NCBI GenBank assembly: GCA_029931535.1
Contig: JAQPZY010001625.1
Location: forward strand, 3,511,501-3,575,500
Direction: 5' to 3'
Source: Margaritifera margaritifera
Taxonomy: Eukaryota; Mollusca; Bivalvia; Unionida; Margaritiferidae
DNA: 64,000 bases
The position numbers and the translations under genes are program-made. Positions within the stretch are counted from its first letter, which is position 1. Each line of letters opens with the position of its first letter. The notes under the pieces were generated by a model, which had not been told where the DNA came from, searched no databases, and saw only the letters and a program-made list of their open reading frames with translations. Positions 10,874 to 23,399 of this stretch are shown piece by piece.

Positions 10874-10917
10874 TTTAATAACCAGGACCAAATCATTTTT
10901 AATATCTTTAACATTTT

Positions 10918-11310
10918 TAAAGACGTTGTTGCATAACAGTAAGTGTAGAATTTAACTGTGTTACTGTCCCGGATGGACACTCAGTAATGGTAGCGCACTT
11001 GATTCATTTTCATTCATTTATGTAACAATAAAGGCTACTTTATTTGTTCAGTAATAATTTTGTCAGGCAAAAGGTGGCTAAAAGAAACTAGAATGATTAG
11101 ATTTACAACTTCTTCAATATCTATGGTTGATGGTAGGCCACTTTTAAACCTGAAAGACATTGTTGCATAACAGTATGTGTAGAATTTAACTGTGTTACTG
11201 TCTCGGATGGACACTAGGTAATGGCGGCGCACTTGATTCATTTTAACTCATTTATTTAACAATTAAAGGTACTCTATTTGTTTACTAACAATTTTGTCAG
11301 GCAAATGTCC
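10918..11310. repeat. Direct duplication, period about 237 bp
   Basis: The stretch beginning GACGTTGTTGCATAACAGTA at about 10920 and running through TTTTGTCAGGCAAA at about 11070 is repeated at about 11157-11310 with modest divergence. Similar but weaker pieces recur near 11.8 and 12.1 kb, so this may be an old tandem family. No protein is recognised. 11.3-12.9 kb holds no gene I can support. Confidence 0.65.
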
Positions 11311-12927
11311 ATTTGCTATCAGATAGTCGATAATGAACTGGTTTAAAGAAACGCGAATGATTAGCTTCAATATCCAAGGCATATACATTAACATGACAAC
11401 GGGGCATACCTCTGGAAATATGCACCACGGAATGACAAGAAAACAATTGGCTTGCTGGAAATAATATATACTAAGTTTCGTGGGCAAGTCATTAAAGGTT
11501 CTGGGACTAGTTGCACACACGACACTTTTTAGTGGATACATACCTTTGAAAATAAATAGGGTGCATAACTCTAGAAAAATGTGTCAGTACACGATGACAG
11601 AATGAAGTTTGACTTGACTTATGTCAAGCAAGTGTCAGCACAATTAATCAAAAGATGTGGTACTGGTTGCATACACAATAATTGTCATTTATCCTGCAAT
11701 TAGAGCATGCACTCACTCGATACAAAACATCCAATAAACGAAAGATTTATTGGCTTAGCACCCCAATAAAGATATGTACAACTTCATGACCTCCACTTCT
11801 AAACCTCAAAAGCGTTTTCAAAAGCATACTGTAGGCAACTGTATGAGCAGAGCTTAATGTTGCGTCATAAATTATGCTGCTAATGTTTTGGGGGTTTTAG
11901 TGGGGGTGGGGGTGGGTTCGCTCGACATTTTGTTATTTATCTAGCTAGAAAGTACGCAGACTTAAAGTTCTGCTAAATCATTTTGCAAAATATATTTTAT
12001 GTTAGATTTGTTTCAACAGTGTTAAAAAGTTTGTTAAGTAAAAGCCCATGAAATATCGGTCAGTCGATTGTGAACTATATAAAAAAAGAATAATTAGCTT
12101 TTCAATTTGTTTAATGCCCATGTTTGATGGTGGGCCTATTCAAACCTTAAACAGCTTCTTTGAAAGCATGCTGTATGCAACTGTGGGAATATATTGAAGT
12201 CGTCATGGTAAACAGGGTTAATACTGTGTTTTGCTTCAGTCGACAGTTTATTACTAATATAGTTAGAAATCAGTTTGATTTGGCGCGCATACTTTAAGTT
12301 GTGCAAAAGCATTTCCGGTATTGGGCTATATGTAGACAAATTCTTCTCGGCTCTTTTGGACAGGTGTTCCCAAGGGACAACACGTTGTTTTACTTCCTAC
12401 AGGCTCCAACGTTGTGCTTTGGTTTATTATTCACTGTTAAATTCAACATCTTTTATAACAATATACTGGAGACTCTATGAAGAAACACCTTTTCGTTTTG
12501 ACCAATGAACAAGATAACTAAAGTTGCTACACCATCACCTACTAAATAATGTGTTGTGCTGTTTGATTTTGTTTCAATTTTCACGCTGTATGATTTCGGC
12601 ATCTTGTGACGTTATAGACTCTCGTTCTTTCTTGAAACGTTCGGCTTTGACTTTTTAAAATTCGTATAAGTATATTTCTAGTTTTGTCTTCCAAGTTCAA
12701 CTTAAGTGAAACTTTTTGCATGGTGAAATAAGCTTCTCAGGTTCTTTGCTAACTAACATTTCTCTTGCATTTTATCTTCGTCAGCGTCCATTTATTTGGC
12801 AAGAAAATTCAGAAAGATATATTAATATCAAAACTAAATTGGAGCAAAGGTTAATTGCAAGATGACTTACAATGTTATTTACCGATAGGGAAAAATAATT
12901 CGAAATGTAATTTGGTAAATACAAGAT

Positions 12928-13077
12928 ATGGACTTGAAGACATGTCCCTTGTGTGGCGAAGACACGAAGAATAAAACTTCCAGCTATTGCGAACCTTGCC
13001 ATAAGGCATACAAAAAAGCACAAAAAAGAAAAAGTACAAATAAAACAGAGAGTACGCCCAAGGGAAGTAAAACATAA
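12928..13077 (+). CDS. 49-residue zinc-ribbon-like small protein
   Basis: ATG at 12928, TAA at 13075-13077. The sequence has C-P-L-C-G (Cys 6 and 9) and C-E-P-C-H (Cys 21 and 24), the spacing of a compact zinc ribbon, then a Lys-rich tail. Similar two-knuckle mini-proteins occur in viruses and mobile elements, and element A has a larger example at 34481-34768. There is no neighbour on this strand. It may be a fragment of a larger gene. Confidence 0.45.
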   Translation: MDLKTCPLCGEDTKNKTSSYCEPCHKAYKKAQKRKSTNKTESTPKGSKT

Positions 13078-13079
13078 TT

Positions 13080-14150
13080 GAGACAAAAACCGAGATTACT
13101 TTATTTAATACATGCAAAATTACATGACAAAGGCGCAACAACCATCACAACTTCCGATTAATCGGCATGACAAGTAGTAGAATATTATAGCATTGAGACA
13201 TAACATTAAATCAGACACGATATTAAAGATACTAGGTGTATGATCTTTTAACTTCAATCGGGGCCGGCAAAACGTTACAAAGCTCAAAGGATTGAGTGAG
13301 TATGATCTATACATAGATCATACTCGTTTGACCTATCTGATTCAGATAAACAATGAAACTATTTTCACTGCGCAAATAATAGGTACATGATATTCAGCGA
13401 CAACAGACCTAAACATGACAAAATGCCTTTGTAGAAACATACAGAAGATCACAATAAAAAGTTGAATCATTTAAGGTGACTAACTTCTATATTAAGGAGA
13501 CTTTTAACATTATTGTCTACTTTAATTTTAGTATCACTGTAAAACTTTTTTGTATCGTACACTTGCAATTTCAACTATTGTTATAATTGTGGTTAAAGGC
13601 AACAAAGCAACCAGTACACGTTTTCATTGTCAAGCATTTTTCAATATGTTTTTATTTCATTAATTTCTGATGTCTTTTTAAAATGTGTATGTTTCAAAGT
13701 TATTGAACTCGCACTCAATGCAGATAGAGGCAAAACTAGCTTAAAATGACAAATATGAGGCGAAGTATCTAATTTGATTATGTCAGGTAGTCATGTTTAA
13801 GTTCGTTTTATAAACTGTTCAAGTTTTCTTTCGGAAGAAATATGCTAATCAATGATGTCACACTATAAATTACCACATCTGACAATGATTTGGAAATGTT
13901 TAGCAGTTCTAATGTTTATAATGACTGCATACGTCTTCTTGATTTGTTTATCTTCCATGTGTTCCAACTCTTTTTCAGTCAAATTTAAACCGGTTATCTC
14001 CTTGTATGCTCCGTTAGTTATTATTATCTCTGTCTTTGATAAATCTCAATTCTTTTTCCAGCTGTGTTTTTCACAGGCTCTGCTATTGCAACTTATGCAT
14101 TTCTTTCCTATGGCTGAGGGTGATGGTGATGATTTTGAAATGTAAGAAAG
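13080..14150. other. No gene seen
   Basis: A/T-rich sequence without a convincing frame on either strand. Confidence 0.5.
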
Positions 14151-15960
14151 TCCTGACTATTGTTTTCTGGCATTTCTAAATCAACATGTGCCATCGCGTC
14201 ACAGATGCGCAGCACGGACCCCTTGCCAGAATAATGTCATTGGCAGACCTGACAGTATAACATATCCTCATCATAAACCTTCCTCTTTCCATAATTGTTA
14301 CCCACTTTGTCTTTTACAATTTCTTGTTCTGTCACAGATTGTGCACTAGCCTTTAAAATACCACTTTTTGTTACATCGGTATTGATGGTAGGGTTTAACC
14401 CAGCTTAAATGAGTCACTGCATTTTTGTAAATTTGTTGTTAAATCCGACTTTACTACTTATTTGCGTCACCATGTCACTCGGTAACAAAAGATACCGTCA
14501 CCACCAACTGCATAGTCCACTTTCACTTTTGAAACTGTTATTTATTGTTGGAATTTTACCATGATGTTTTCATCTGTGTCGTAACCTTGCTTTCCTAAAA
14601 TCAAATGTTTAGTTTTCTTTAACAATGTCTGATACAGTCGAAGCAGACAGTAAGAGATGTCATGTGTACTTGCTCCATATTTATATTAACGTTTGCAAGC
14701 AGGTAACACAGCAGCAGGTGTGAGCATCCCAAAATCTTTGTGTACCGTTTAATGTTCCATTATCAATCAAGTATGTTTTTCCTTGAAGTATCTTCGATCA
14801 TGATATGGTAGAATTTTAAAACTGTTGCTGATCAAATTAAATTGTTTCATATCAGTGCTATTATGATTTGATCGGAATGCATCGTGATTGGGTTAAGGTA
14901 TTTTACATTTAGACAACGTGAAATTTGCATGCTGATATTGCTAATTCTGGTATATTTTGTCTATCAAATGTATTAATGAAATCCCACAACCTGGTGTTGC
15001 CATCGACTCTGCCCAGTTTAGTTGATTCTGTCAGAGTCTCGTTTTACACAGCGATCTGTATCTTTTCATAGAATCGTCTTTGTTTAATTGCCTGCGTGTG
15101 AAAAGCTTTTTCAGTGTAGTAAATTTGTATGTCATTAAATATTATTTATATCCTGGTTCACAGGGACAAGGTGTAGTACTTGTTATTTTTTTAAATCTTA
15201 AATACTTTTTATCTGTGATAAACTGCTGCGAAATATCAGCTGTAAAATTGCTTTTTCTTTTGCAGATTATATAAAATTGGCTTTTCCTTTGCAAATACAT
15301 TCATCCGCTATTTAATTTTTTTCCAAACTTCGACACAACGATGATTGTACCAATTATTTGTGTTGCTTTATTTCGGTAAAACTAGGTGTCTGTAAAAACT
15401 AAATCTTCAAATCCATATTTCTATACACTGTTTAACGTGTACATGTTTTTACTTCATCCAGATGGTGTAAAAATGCTTCCCATATAAACTAATTTTGGTT
15501 AATTTGTGTGCTAATTCTTTGTAATTTAAGTTTTATGGATGCGTTAAAATGGAAGATAGTAAACATTGTGTCCACGAAAAATGCATAGCTTAATGAGTAT
15601 CTTTGTGAACAGCTGACATGCATTCTTAAAATGAAATTTGAAAGAAGTTTGAATGATTATGTCAATGTCTAAGTGATTGTCATTACCCTTAATGTTGTTT
15701 AATGATCTTGAATACCAGTTTGAAATCTTTTGCATTGTATTTGATTCTCACTTTTTTATGTAGTGAAAATTAACTTCATATTGTTCAATGTTATCTCTTG
15801 TCATTTCTTCTGTGATGTCTTTTATTACCAAGCTAGGACTTTGTCTATAATGTATTCGCCTTATTACTTTTTGCATGTGCAATATTTTGTTTTTCAACTG
15901 TGATGTTTTTGAATGTACTTTCTTTTTTCCAACTGGTTTTGTGGTAATTGAAAAACGCAT
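14150..15960 (-). pseudogene. Relic E, downstream part: unidentified degraded genes
   Basis: Minus-strand protein-like stretches appear between stops. One near 14.95-15.01 kb reads VDGNTRLWDFINTFDRQ. One near 14.2-14.4 kb contains LYCQVC. A 70-codon Lys-rich frame lies at 15748-15960. They follow the integrase relic on the same strand and probably belonged to the same element. I do not recognise the families. Confidence 0.35.
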
Positions 15961-16073
15961 GTTTTAAGTGTCTTAACATTTTCTAGTTTTCTGTTTTTAA
16001 AACATCTGTCGCATTCTAGAATCTCGCTATCTTTCACAAACTCAAAGTTTGTATGCTCCTCGATACTGCTATG

Positions 16074-17200
16074 TATCTATTGTGCTATCTTCACCATTTA
16101 CAGCTGGTCCCCAATTATAAAATGATTCATCGTATCCTTTCCACTTCACTAGTACATACTTTTTATCATTCATTCTGTTCGTCTTCAGAATCTTTTCAAC
16201 TTTTTTATGTCATCTTGTTTGATGTATATAGACAAGTCTTGTTTTAAAACATGCATTTTATATTTTCTCCCTTCCAGCCTTCAAGTTTGTCAACTACGGA
16301 ATCGCCTAAAATTATTTGAATGAGTTTGACTATGTCCTCTATAAAATTAGGAAGGGAGTCATTTGCAGAAATTGTTTGTATTTCCAAATTCTGGCTCAAC
16401 TATTTTAAATTTAGTAGTTCCACGTGTATCAGTTGTCAGGTAACTGAGTAGATTGATAGATACTTTTATCTGTTTTCTTGCTGATTCGCTTTAACTGGAG
16501 TCAAGCCTATTAATGTATGATGAGAGTTCATGTATTCTCGAATTAGCTTGTTACTACGTCAACCCATTTTTTTATAGTTTCATTTTGATTGCAATATTTC
16601 CACATTATGGTCTTCAGACTTCTATTAAGCCCTCCAAATCAGATGTTTTGGGGGGTTTTCTTTCTTTCTTTCTCATCTTAGGAAGATGATAAATATTTTG
16701 ATGCTTTTCTTTTCCAGCAAATCCTTTACATTTTGTTGCAAAAAATATTTTCCTTCATCAAGCTGTATCTTTTCAGGCTTTCTCTCTTTGAAGAGTTCTA
16801 TGTAATGTTTGTCGTCTCCCTTTGTCGTTTTTATCTTTATCAGCCCAAGTGTATTTAGAAAAAAAATCATCTATCACTGTCAAGATGTATTTGCATTCAT
16901 CGTTGTATTTTCACATGTTTTCATGTCAACAATGTCTGCCTGTCACTTATTACTGATCATCCACGGGACAAAGATAGACTTTTCTGTCTGGAAATATTTT
17001 TCTCGCCTGCTTGTATAATGTATCTGTAGACTGTTCAGTCAAACATTCTTTCAATTCAGTGTGTTTTATTTTCTATTGTATCGTTTAGTTTGTTCCCACA
17101 ATTGATTGATCTTTGTGTAAGCAACTGGATTTTTCAGGATCGTAGTAAAGATGTCTTAAATACTGTTCTTTGTCTGACTCTGCAAAGTCCACCTTCGGCT
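16074..17200 (-). pseudogene. Relic E: retroviral-type integrase with C-terminal chromodomain
   Basis: Read on the minus strand across several frame breaks: an N-terminal YLRHLYYDPEKSS motif near 17.17 kb, then a core segment with KYILTVIDDF, KIQLDEGKYF and NRSLKTIMWKY, and finally an undamaged chromodomain (VEKIL to VLVKWKGYDESFYNW) ending at a stop near 16074. This is the order of Polinton integrases, which insert the element DNA. The VERFNR glutamate position reads GGLNR in the frame that fits. It is clearly dead. Confidence 0.65.
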
Positions 17201-17459
17201 AGGCTACGCGGTCTCTAACATCGACCATAGAAAACAGTATAAAAGCTCCCTGAGAACACTTTACGCTTGACAGATTGTCTTTAGGTGTTTTCAAGAAGCC
17301 AAAATGACCACCGTCTAAAATAGGCAACTTTTATTTTCAGCAATTTGCAAGGTTTCTTCAATCTTGTCAAACATATTATTGATTTCAGATTTATGTGCAA
17401 TTTTGCAGTTCCAATGATTGATTTATGTCAAATTCTTTTTCATATTTTTTTTTTTTTTT

Positions 17460-17599
17460 GTTAAGTCTTTGTAGATTGATCTTGTAAACTTCACGAGATC
17501 TTTAGTAGTTTCTACAAATTTAGCCGAATAAAAATGTGTATATTTTACTATATCAAATACGTAATTGATCCCTTCTTCATCCCGTATTGTTTTAGCCAT
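17460..17599 (-). pseudogene. Start of an unidentified gene upstream of the relic E integrase
   Basis: From an ATG at 17599 about 46 codons are open (MAKTIRDEEGINYVFDI onward) before the frame runs into a long A-tract at 17447-17459. The spacing suggests a small ORF of the same element preceding the integrase. The function is unknown. Confidence 0.35.
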
Positions 17600-17740
17600 C
17601 TTGCTATTAGAACTGATACTGCTTATTTAAATATTCTCATCATTAAGTGAATTTGTAAATCTGAATCTTTTTCTGAATCATTGCATGATATCTTTTTTGA
17701 TGTTTGAAATCGACAAATCAAACATTTTTATTGTAACACA

Positions 17741-17824
17741 GCTAAATTTAACCATACTTTTATCCCATCCAAACTTTACACAGCTAACTTTAACCATACT
17801 TTTATCCCATCCAAACTTTACACA
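17741..17824. repeat. 42-bp tandem duplication
   Basis: Two near-identical copies of a unit containing CATACTTTTATCCCATCCAA stand head to tail. 17.83-19.01 kb otherwise shows no gene that I can support. Confidence 0.8.
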
Positions 17825-19011
17825 TTATTTCTTGATATTGAGATTATTGCTTTTATGTTAAACTCATGAAATAGTTCTATCACCTCTCTAAGAAGCTGTT
17901 GAGTTTATCACAATATAGCTTTGCGCCATTATTTATGCTGAGTAAAAAAAATCAAATTATTTTGTGTTGTGCCTTTGCACATGCTGTGGCGTTCGCGATA
18001 CTAGCTCACCTTCGTGGCAGAGTAGATAGATATAAAATGTATCAATGGGTCAGCATAACAAGTAGTAGTATATACATGGTAATTTGGTTATTATAATTTA
18101 TCAGTGGATCATTTTATATTATTATTTTTTGTGACGAAAAAAAGATCAAACTAATTTCAAATTTAGAATTGCTCCAGCATTCCCATTAAAATTCTATAAT
18201 TAGACCATAGTGGGAGGCTCCTCGAGGATACAAAGCTAAAGTACTCAAACATACCTAATTCCAACAGTGAAAGAAAATGGGGGACAAAATGAAGAAAGTT
18301 AACTGAAAATGAACACCACCCACATCCTTAACAAACTGGAACCAAAAATGAATGTAAAGGAACCAAAAATGAACTCAAAACAACATAAATAAAAAAGGAC
18401 TGAAAATTGGAATTTAAGCGTAACCCAACACTATTTTGATGAATACTTATTGTGAATCTTATTTTAGGTATTGTGAAATATCAAAACTGAGTAAACTATT
18501 AATATCATTGAGTAGAAAACGAAATAAGCTTCACATGTAACTGAGCGATTATTTTTGAATGGTAGAGGAGGTGCGGTGAAATTGCAAATCATTTTACATA
18601 TAAAATCGCCCACCTCCCAAATGCCTCTGTTCGATCACAGTTACATGCTCTCAGGTGTCCATACAGGGGCCAAAGACAAAAATCCTTTGCCTAATCGTCT
18701 TAAACATAATTACATTATTGTAAATATGACCAAAGCAGTCAAAGAAAAACAGAAAATTATGAGGGAGGTATGGTATGTTTCCAAGTTCCTTATTTAAACG
18801 ATAAATGTCAATTAACTCGCAGCAATTTTTAACTGTCAAAAGAATGTTTTAATTGCTAATATTATTTTTCACACACGTGTTTCAGTTCATTTTAATTCCT
18901 TTTCGCTCATTTTTTTTTATTACGTTCATTTGTTTGATATTTCTCGTTATTTTGTTTTAGCTCATTTTAGTAATTTGAAACCGAATCTGAAATATGGCAG
19001 TTATCGTTGCT

Positions 19012-19058
19012 ATTATTATTATTATTATTATTAATTAATTAATTAATTAATTAATTAA
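19012..19058. repeat. (ATT)n and (TTAA)n microsatellites
   Basis: A run of ATT repeats passes directly into a run of TTAA repeats. 19.06-19.66 kb shows no gene. Confidence 0.85.
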
Positions 19059-19657
19059 AGTTATGCAACCGAAGTGAGCATGGTGTTTCACTTATAAGGA
19101 AAAACAAATCCGCTGTTTACTGAAATAAACAGGGGATGAATTGTTTGGAAACTTAAAGACGATTATGATTTAAAAGAAAATTGTACCCCTCTCCAAGGAT
19201 TGAATTTTTCAAACTGTATTGAATTTTTTTGGTGACTCTTGGAATAGGCCCCTTGGAATGACATTGCACATTCATCATTTGGAAACTTGTTATTTACAAA
19301 CCCCAATATGTATAAGGTTTTGTTATTTTCGGTAAAGTGTTGCTGGTCAAATTTCACGACCGCAGATATTTCAGTTCTAATTAGCTGCTATTATTGATCA
19401 TTAATGGAAACAAATAAGGTTTGACCAGTTACTGATAAGTACACCTTTCTCAGTACAAAGAAAACTCGCGAAGCTGAATGTAACAAGCCTAGGGAAATGA
19501 TAACCCGACTTTTCAACAAAATTATTATCCACAGGAGAAAGAACGCGTATCGTTTCATTCCAAATTTACTTTTATTACTTGTGTTAACCCTCTATTTGCG
19601 TTTGTGTCGTTATTTCAGAATTAATACTGCTAGTGGGCTTGTCTAGGTCTGCCGTTA

Positions 19658-19760
<103 letters not shown>

Positions 19761-20312
19761 CTGTCTGTACATTTAAGACATTTATCACATCAAACTACGA
19801 TAACTGAAGTTTATTTTAGTGCTACCGCACTTTAAAAGACATTACACATTGATTATTACTCTTATTTATTAATTATTAACCTTGGTGGAATAGTCATATT
19901 TGAATAGTTATATTTGAAGAAGATAACATAGCCAAATCCTGTCTCATAGTCTAAAGCGGCGTAAACTCTTAAAACATTATGTATCGGAGAACATGCACAA
20001 TAAACATGTATGCAATAAATCAGCCAAATTGGCATTTGTTAAACATATTCAACTCAAAATTGCGCTGGCATGAAATTGTCAGGTGCATGAATATAACCTC
20101 TCTTTTGTTGAAGCACAAAATGGGTGATTAAATTACATTTCCCATTTACAACAGACAACAAGTCTTGGCATTATAAAACGTTGGCAGTCGAAAAACAATA
20201 CTGTTCTATAAAGGATAATTAAAACGTACGACCTGTGCAATCTTTTCAAAGCACACTTGATCAGGGAAGAGTAAGGTCTGGATAAGATCATAGAGAGGAA
20301 AAGAAGAAAAAA

Positions 20313-23234
20313 ATGTCAATATTTCAAATAATATTTCTTTTCATGGTGTCTTCGATGCCGTTACCTGTGTTGGGGACATATCTGCAGGAGACTGTAGGTG
20401 GAACTTTCCAAAAGAGGAGAATATTAGCAAGTATAAAAACGCAGTACTCGCAAATCACAGAAGCGTCTCCTTTCAGTGTGGAGAACAATACCATTAAAGC
20501 ACCTTGTATTTTGAGACCCCAGAGTGGAACTGTGACTGACAAGTTGAAAACTTTACTCCAAGAAAAAGTCAAGTTGATAAGGTTGGAGTTTCATTTAAAG
20601 GATTTCAACATTAGTGACGGCATCTCTCCTGGATTTCTTCTGGGGCGTTTGTACAAACCATTCCAGTGGATGCGGGCGTTTGATGCTCACGGTTCAAACC
20701 TGTTGCTGTTACGGCATAATTTTGACGTGGTCTCTCTATTTACATTGGCTATCGGTACAGATCAGCTGACTATTGAACTGACACAGGAGCCCGATAACTG
20801 TATGGCAAAGTGGACTGAAATGGAGTTTGAAAATTATATGCGGATGTTAGTTTTTAACAATCTTCAGGTGGATGCGTTTGAGAACAAGTCAACGAAACAA
20901 TATGGGAATGAGCATATTTGCAACATGTACATCAGAGAAAAGGATGGTTTTGCTGACTTTTATTACAAATGTTGTCTGCTAGGCTCTGATCGGAATTTTA
21001 ATTGTTACGATCTGACAGGAAACCAATGGCTGAGGGTGTTGTTTATTATTATCTTCGCTATTAAGATCTTCATGGTACTGTACAGTCCCAGACTACTTCC
21101 AATCACCCGGCATATTCAGGGACGTACAACTTGTACCTATGTAAACTATGTGAACGGTGATCCATTGAAAGTTAAAGTACTTGTTACGTCTGATCCACAA
21201 TATCATCGCGACTCCAAGCCAATTATTGCATATAAAGAATTCTGCAAAATGGAAAAACTAAAGAGAAGTTTAAATGGAATTCAGAATGACACAATATGTT
21301 GTTTAGAGGTGAAGAGTTTACACTTTGAAGTGAGACAAACGAGATTGCTCTCAGACGACTTTGTCCCTATAGGATTCTTCAAGGTTTTGTACAGCACTTT
21401 TGTACAGTGTAAATTATCAAAAACAGACTCTATGCGAGACGTATGTCAAGAGGAGCTGTGTCGCCCAAGGTGTATAGAAATATGCAGAGAGTCATGCAGT
21501 ACGAAGCCTCCCACAGTTGTAAACTGTAGTAAGGAGTTGATGAGATTGGTTCTGATTGTTCTATTCATTATTCCGTGGGTGTTTAGAGTACTGATTTTCT
21601 ACATGTACGAGGAGGAAGAAGTCACCAAGCGCAAACAGGCCGCCGACAGGGTTGGCCTTAGCATGGGTTACTTCAGAGATATAACGTTGACTCTAACTCC
21701 GCTACACGTGCTCTTCATTATTATGTACATTTGTCTTGGCTTGGAATCTTTCCTTATCCGGTCTCTTTCGAAAAAAATTCAGAACAAATTGCAGGGCGAA
21801 TTGAGACATTCAGTTCGAGAGATGCGCGAAAACAGTACACGGGAAACCATCAAGAGATTATTTTCTCATGCCTTCACATTTCCAAGACGATTTAAAGGGT
21901 TTTGTGGCTTCTTACAAAGAATCGCTATTATCATTATATTGTCTCCATTTCTTCTTATCGTTCTTTGTTTTTTAATGTTTCCAACATTAAACCTTACCTG
22001 GAGACTAGTTGTCCAGTTTCTTGTGTACCTGATCCCGCGAAGATGTAGAAACTGTGCCTGGTGTTTGAGACTTAGGCGAGCAATTCAAGACCCAGGCAAT
22101 GAGCTCGGCTCGACCACAGAACATCAACAATCTGAAGAGGATTTTTCGAACAAAAATCGTCTCTTACAAGTGGTTTTGATCATTATTTCTTTGTTCTCCG
22201 TCTATTCAGTCATATTACTTCTCACAGAGGTTGTGTCATACTTGGCAGAAATGCTTGTGTACACAATGATTGGAATCATTTTGAACGCTGGAAAAACACT
22301 GACCTACTTGACTTTTATCTTTCTGCTGATTATGTATGCACAAAATGCTTTCGAGAGTGTTTCAAAAAGATATTCAAATTTTAACAAGAAGCTCCATGAC
22401 CAGATACTGAAAAAGTGCAATCAAAAAGAAGTAGCAAATGTAGCTAACATGGATGAGTCTCAGCAAGAGAATACAGCTTTCCAAATTGGAATTGACAGTC
22501 AAAATCAGACAATGTCAAAATCTGCCTTGGGCATTACATTTTCCAAAAGCCCAGAAGGACTCCTTCAATGGAATTCTGAAAGGGTTCTGTTATTTCTTGA
22601 TAAAAGAGACACCCACTTCATCCCGATGAAGTTCTTTGAGCACGTTGCCAAGCAATCGTATCATGGCTGCCCTGGAGCGATTCTTCCAAATTACTTCACG
22701 GCGATTGGGGAACTAGGTATCGTTGTCGCCTTTCTTGGTTTTGTCGTGGTCATTGTTCTTGCCTTCAGTGATGCTTACCAAATATCTTCTACCAATTCGA
22801 TGCTAGCTACTCTTGCTGGAGGTGCTGTTCCTTGGCTACTAAGGAATTTCGTCTTTCAATCATCACCGGAAACAACCCTTGACACATCAAGTATCAAGTT
22901 TGCAACCATGCTGAATAACGTGATCAACAGTCACTCGCAGGTGTGGACAATACAGGATATAGACGGGAAAATAGCTGTTTATGAAAAAATAGAGCCTTGC
23001 ATTGGTCAGAGAATGTCCAGCAGCCATGAGACTTGTTCAGCGGATACTCCACACCAGGATTCAGCGGAATGTAGCAAAACAGAATCTGGCGTGCATAATA
23101 AACATTTTCCAGAAAGTACACATTTGCTTGCTAAATACGATAATTTGAAGGAAAATGAATTAGATGTAGATCTTATCATTGTTGATAACCCAGAGAACAA
23201 TCAAAACTCCGAGAAAGACAGCTTAAAACAATAA
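20313..23234 (+). CDS. Single-exon multipass membrane protein, family not recognised
   Basis: 973 residues from an ATG in an A-rich context. A hydrophobic N-terminus (about 1-21) looks like a signal peptide. An ectodomain-like region follows to about 235, then seven to eight membrane segments at roughly 239-257, 408-430, 459-482, 536-556, 617-640, 645-675, 798-818 and 828-848. Between segments 1 and 2 lies a Cys-rich stretch with CQEELCRPRCIEICRESC (378-395), which suggests disulfides. The C-terminal ~120 residues are hydrophilic and acidic. An AATAAA-like signal lies at about 23390. It is probably a host gene, possibly from a lineage-specific expanded family, since a broken paralogue lies at 28440-29170. 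The biochemical role is unknown. Receptor, channel or transporter are all open. Confidence 0.85.
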   Translation: MSIFQIIFLFMVSSMPLPVLGTYLQETVGGTFQKRRILASIKTQYSQITEASPFSVENNTIKAPCILRPQSGTVTDKLKTLLQEKVKLIRLEFHLKDFNISDGISPGFLLGRLYKPFQWMRAFDAHGSNLLLLRHNFDVVSLFTLAIGTDQLTIELTQEPDNCMAKWTEMEFENYMRMLVFNNLQVDAFENKSTKQYGNEHICNMYIREKDGFADFYYKCCLLGSDRNFNCYDLTGNQWLRVLFIIIFAIKIFMVLYSPRLLPITRHIQGRTTCTYVNYVNGDPLKVKVLVTSDPQYHRDSKPIIAYKEFCKMEKLKRSLNGIQNDTICCLEVKSLHFEVRQTRLLSDDFVPIGFFKVLYSTFVQCKLSKTDSMRDVCQEELCRPRCIEICRESCSTKPPTVVNCSKELMRLVLIVLFIIPWVFRVLIFYMYEEEEVTKRKQAADRVGLSMGYFRDITLTLTPLHVLFIIMYICLGLESFLIRSLSKKIQNKLQGELRHSVREMRENSTRETIKRLFSHAFTFPRRFKGFCGFLQRIAIIIILSPFLLIVLCFLMFPTLNLTWRLVVQFLVYLIPRRCRNCAWCLRLRRAIQDPGNELGSTTEHQQSEEDFSNKNRLLQVVLIIISLFSVYSVILLLTEVVSYLAEMLVYTMIGIILNAGKTLTYLTFIFLLIMYAQNAFESVSKRYSNFNKKLHDQILKKCNQKEVANVANMDESQQENTAFQIGIDSQNQTMSKSALGITFSKSPEGLLQWNSERVLLFLDKRDTHFIPMKFFEHVAKQSYHGCPGAILPNYFTAIGELGIVVAFLGFVVVIVLAFSDAYQISSTNSMLATLAGGAVPWLLRNFVFQSSPETTLDTSSIKFATMLNNVINSHSQVWTIQDIDGKIAVYEKIEPCIGQRMSSSHETCSADTPHQDSAECSKTESGVHNKHFPESTHLLAKYDNLKENELDVDLIIVDNPENNQNSEKDSLKQ

Positions 23235-23399
23235 AACTAAACCTCAATACGCATACAACCTATTTCTGAGGTAAATATGAACCTTTTTTGGCATGAACGG
23301 ACGTCATATAAACTTGTGACAAAGTTCTTCGTTAAAACTTAAAATGTGTGTAGTATCCCTCCTCTTAAAAAATGAGGTACGATGTTATCAAATAAATGA

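Noticed and set aside
11035..11541. Two minus-strand frames ending in LPDKI as a SOCS-box-like gene pair
   Set aside because: The similarity is the product of the local 237-bp duplication; the motif is too weak to name a domain.
13852..14145. 97-codon plus-strand hydrophobic frame
   Set aside because: No family features, and it partly overlaps the minus-strand relic E region; likely chance in A/T-rich DNA.
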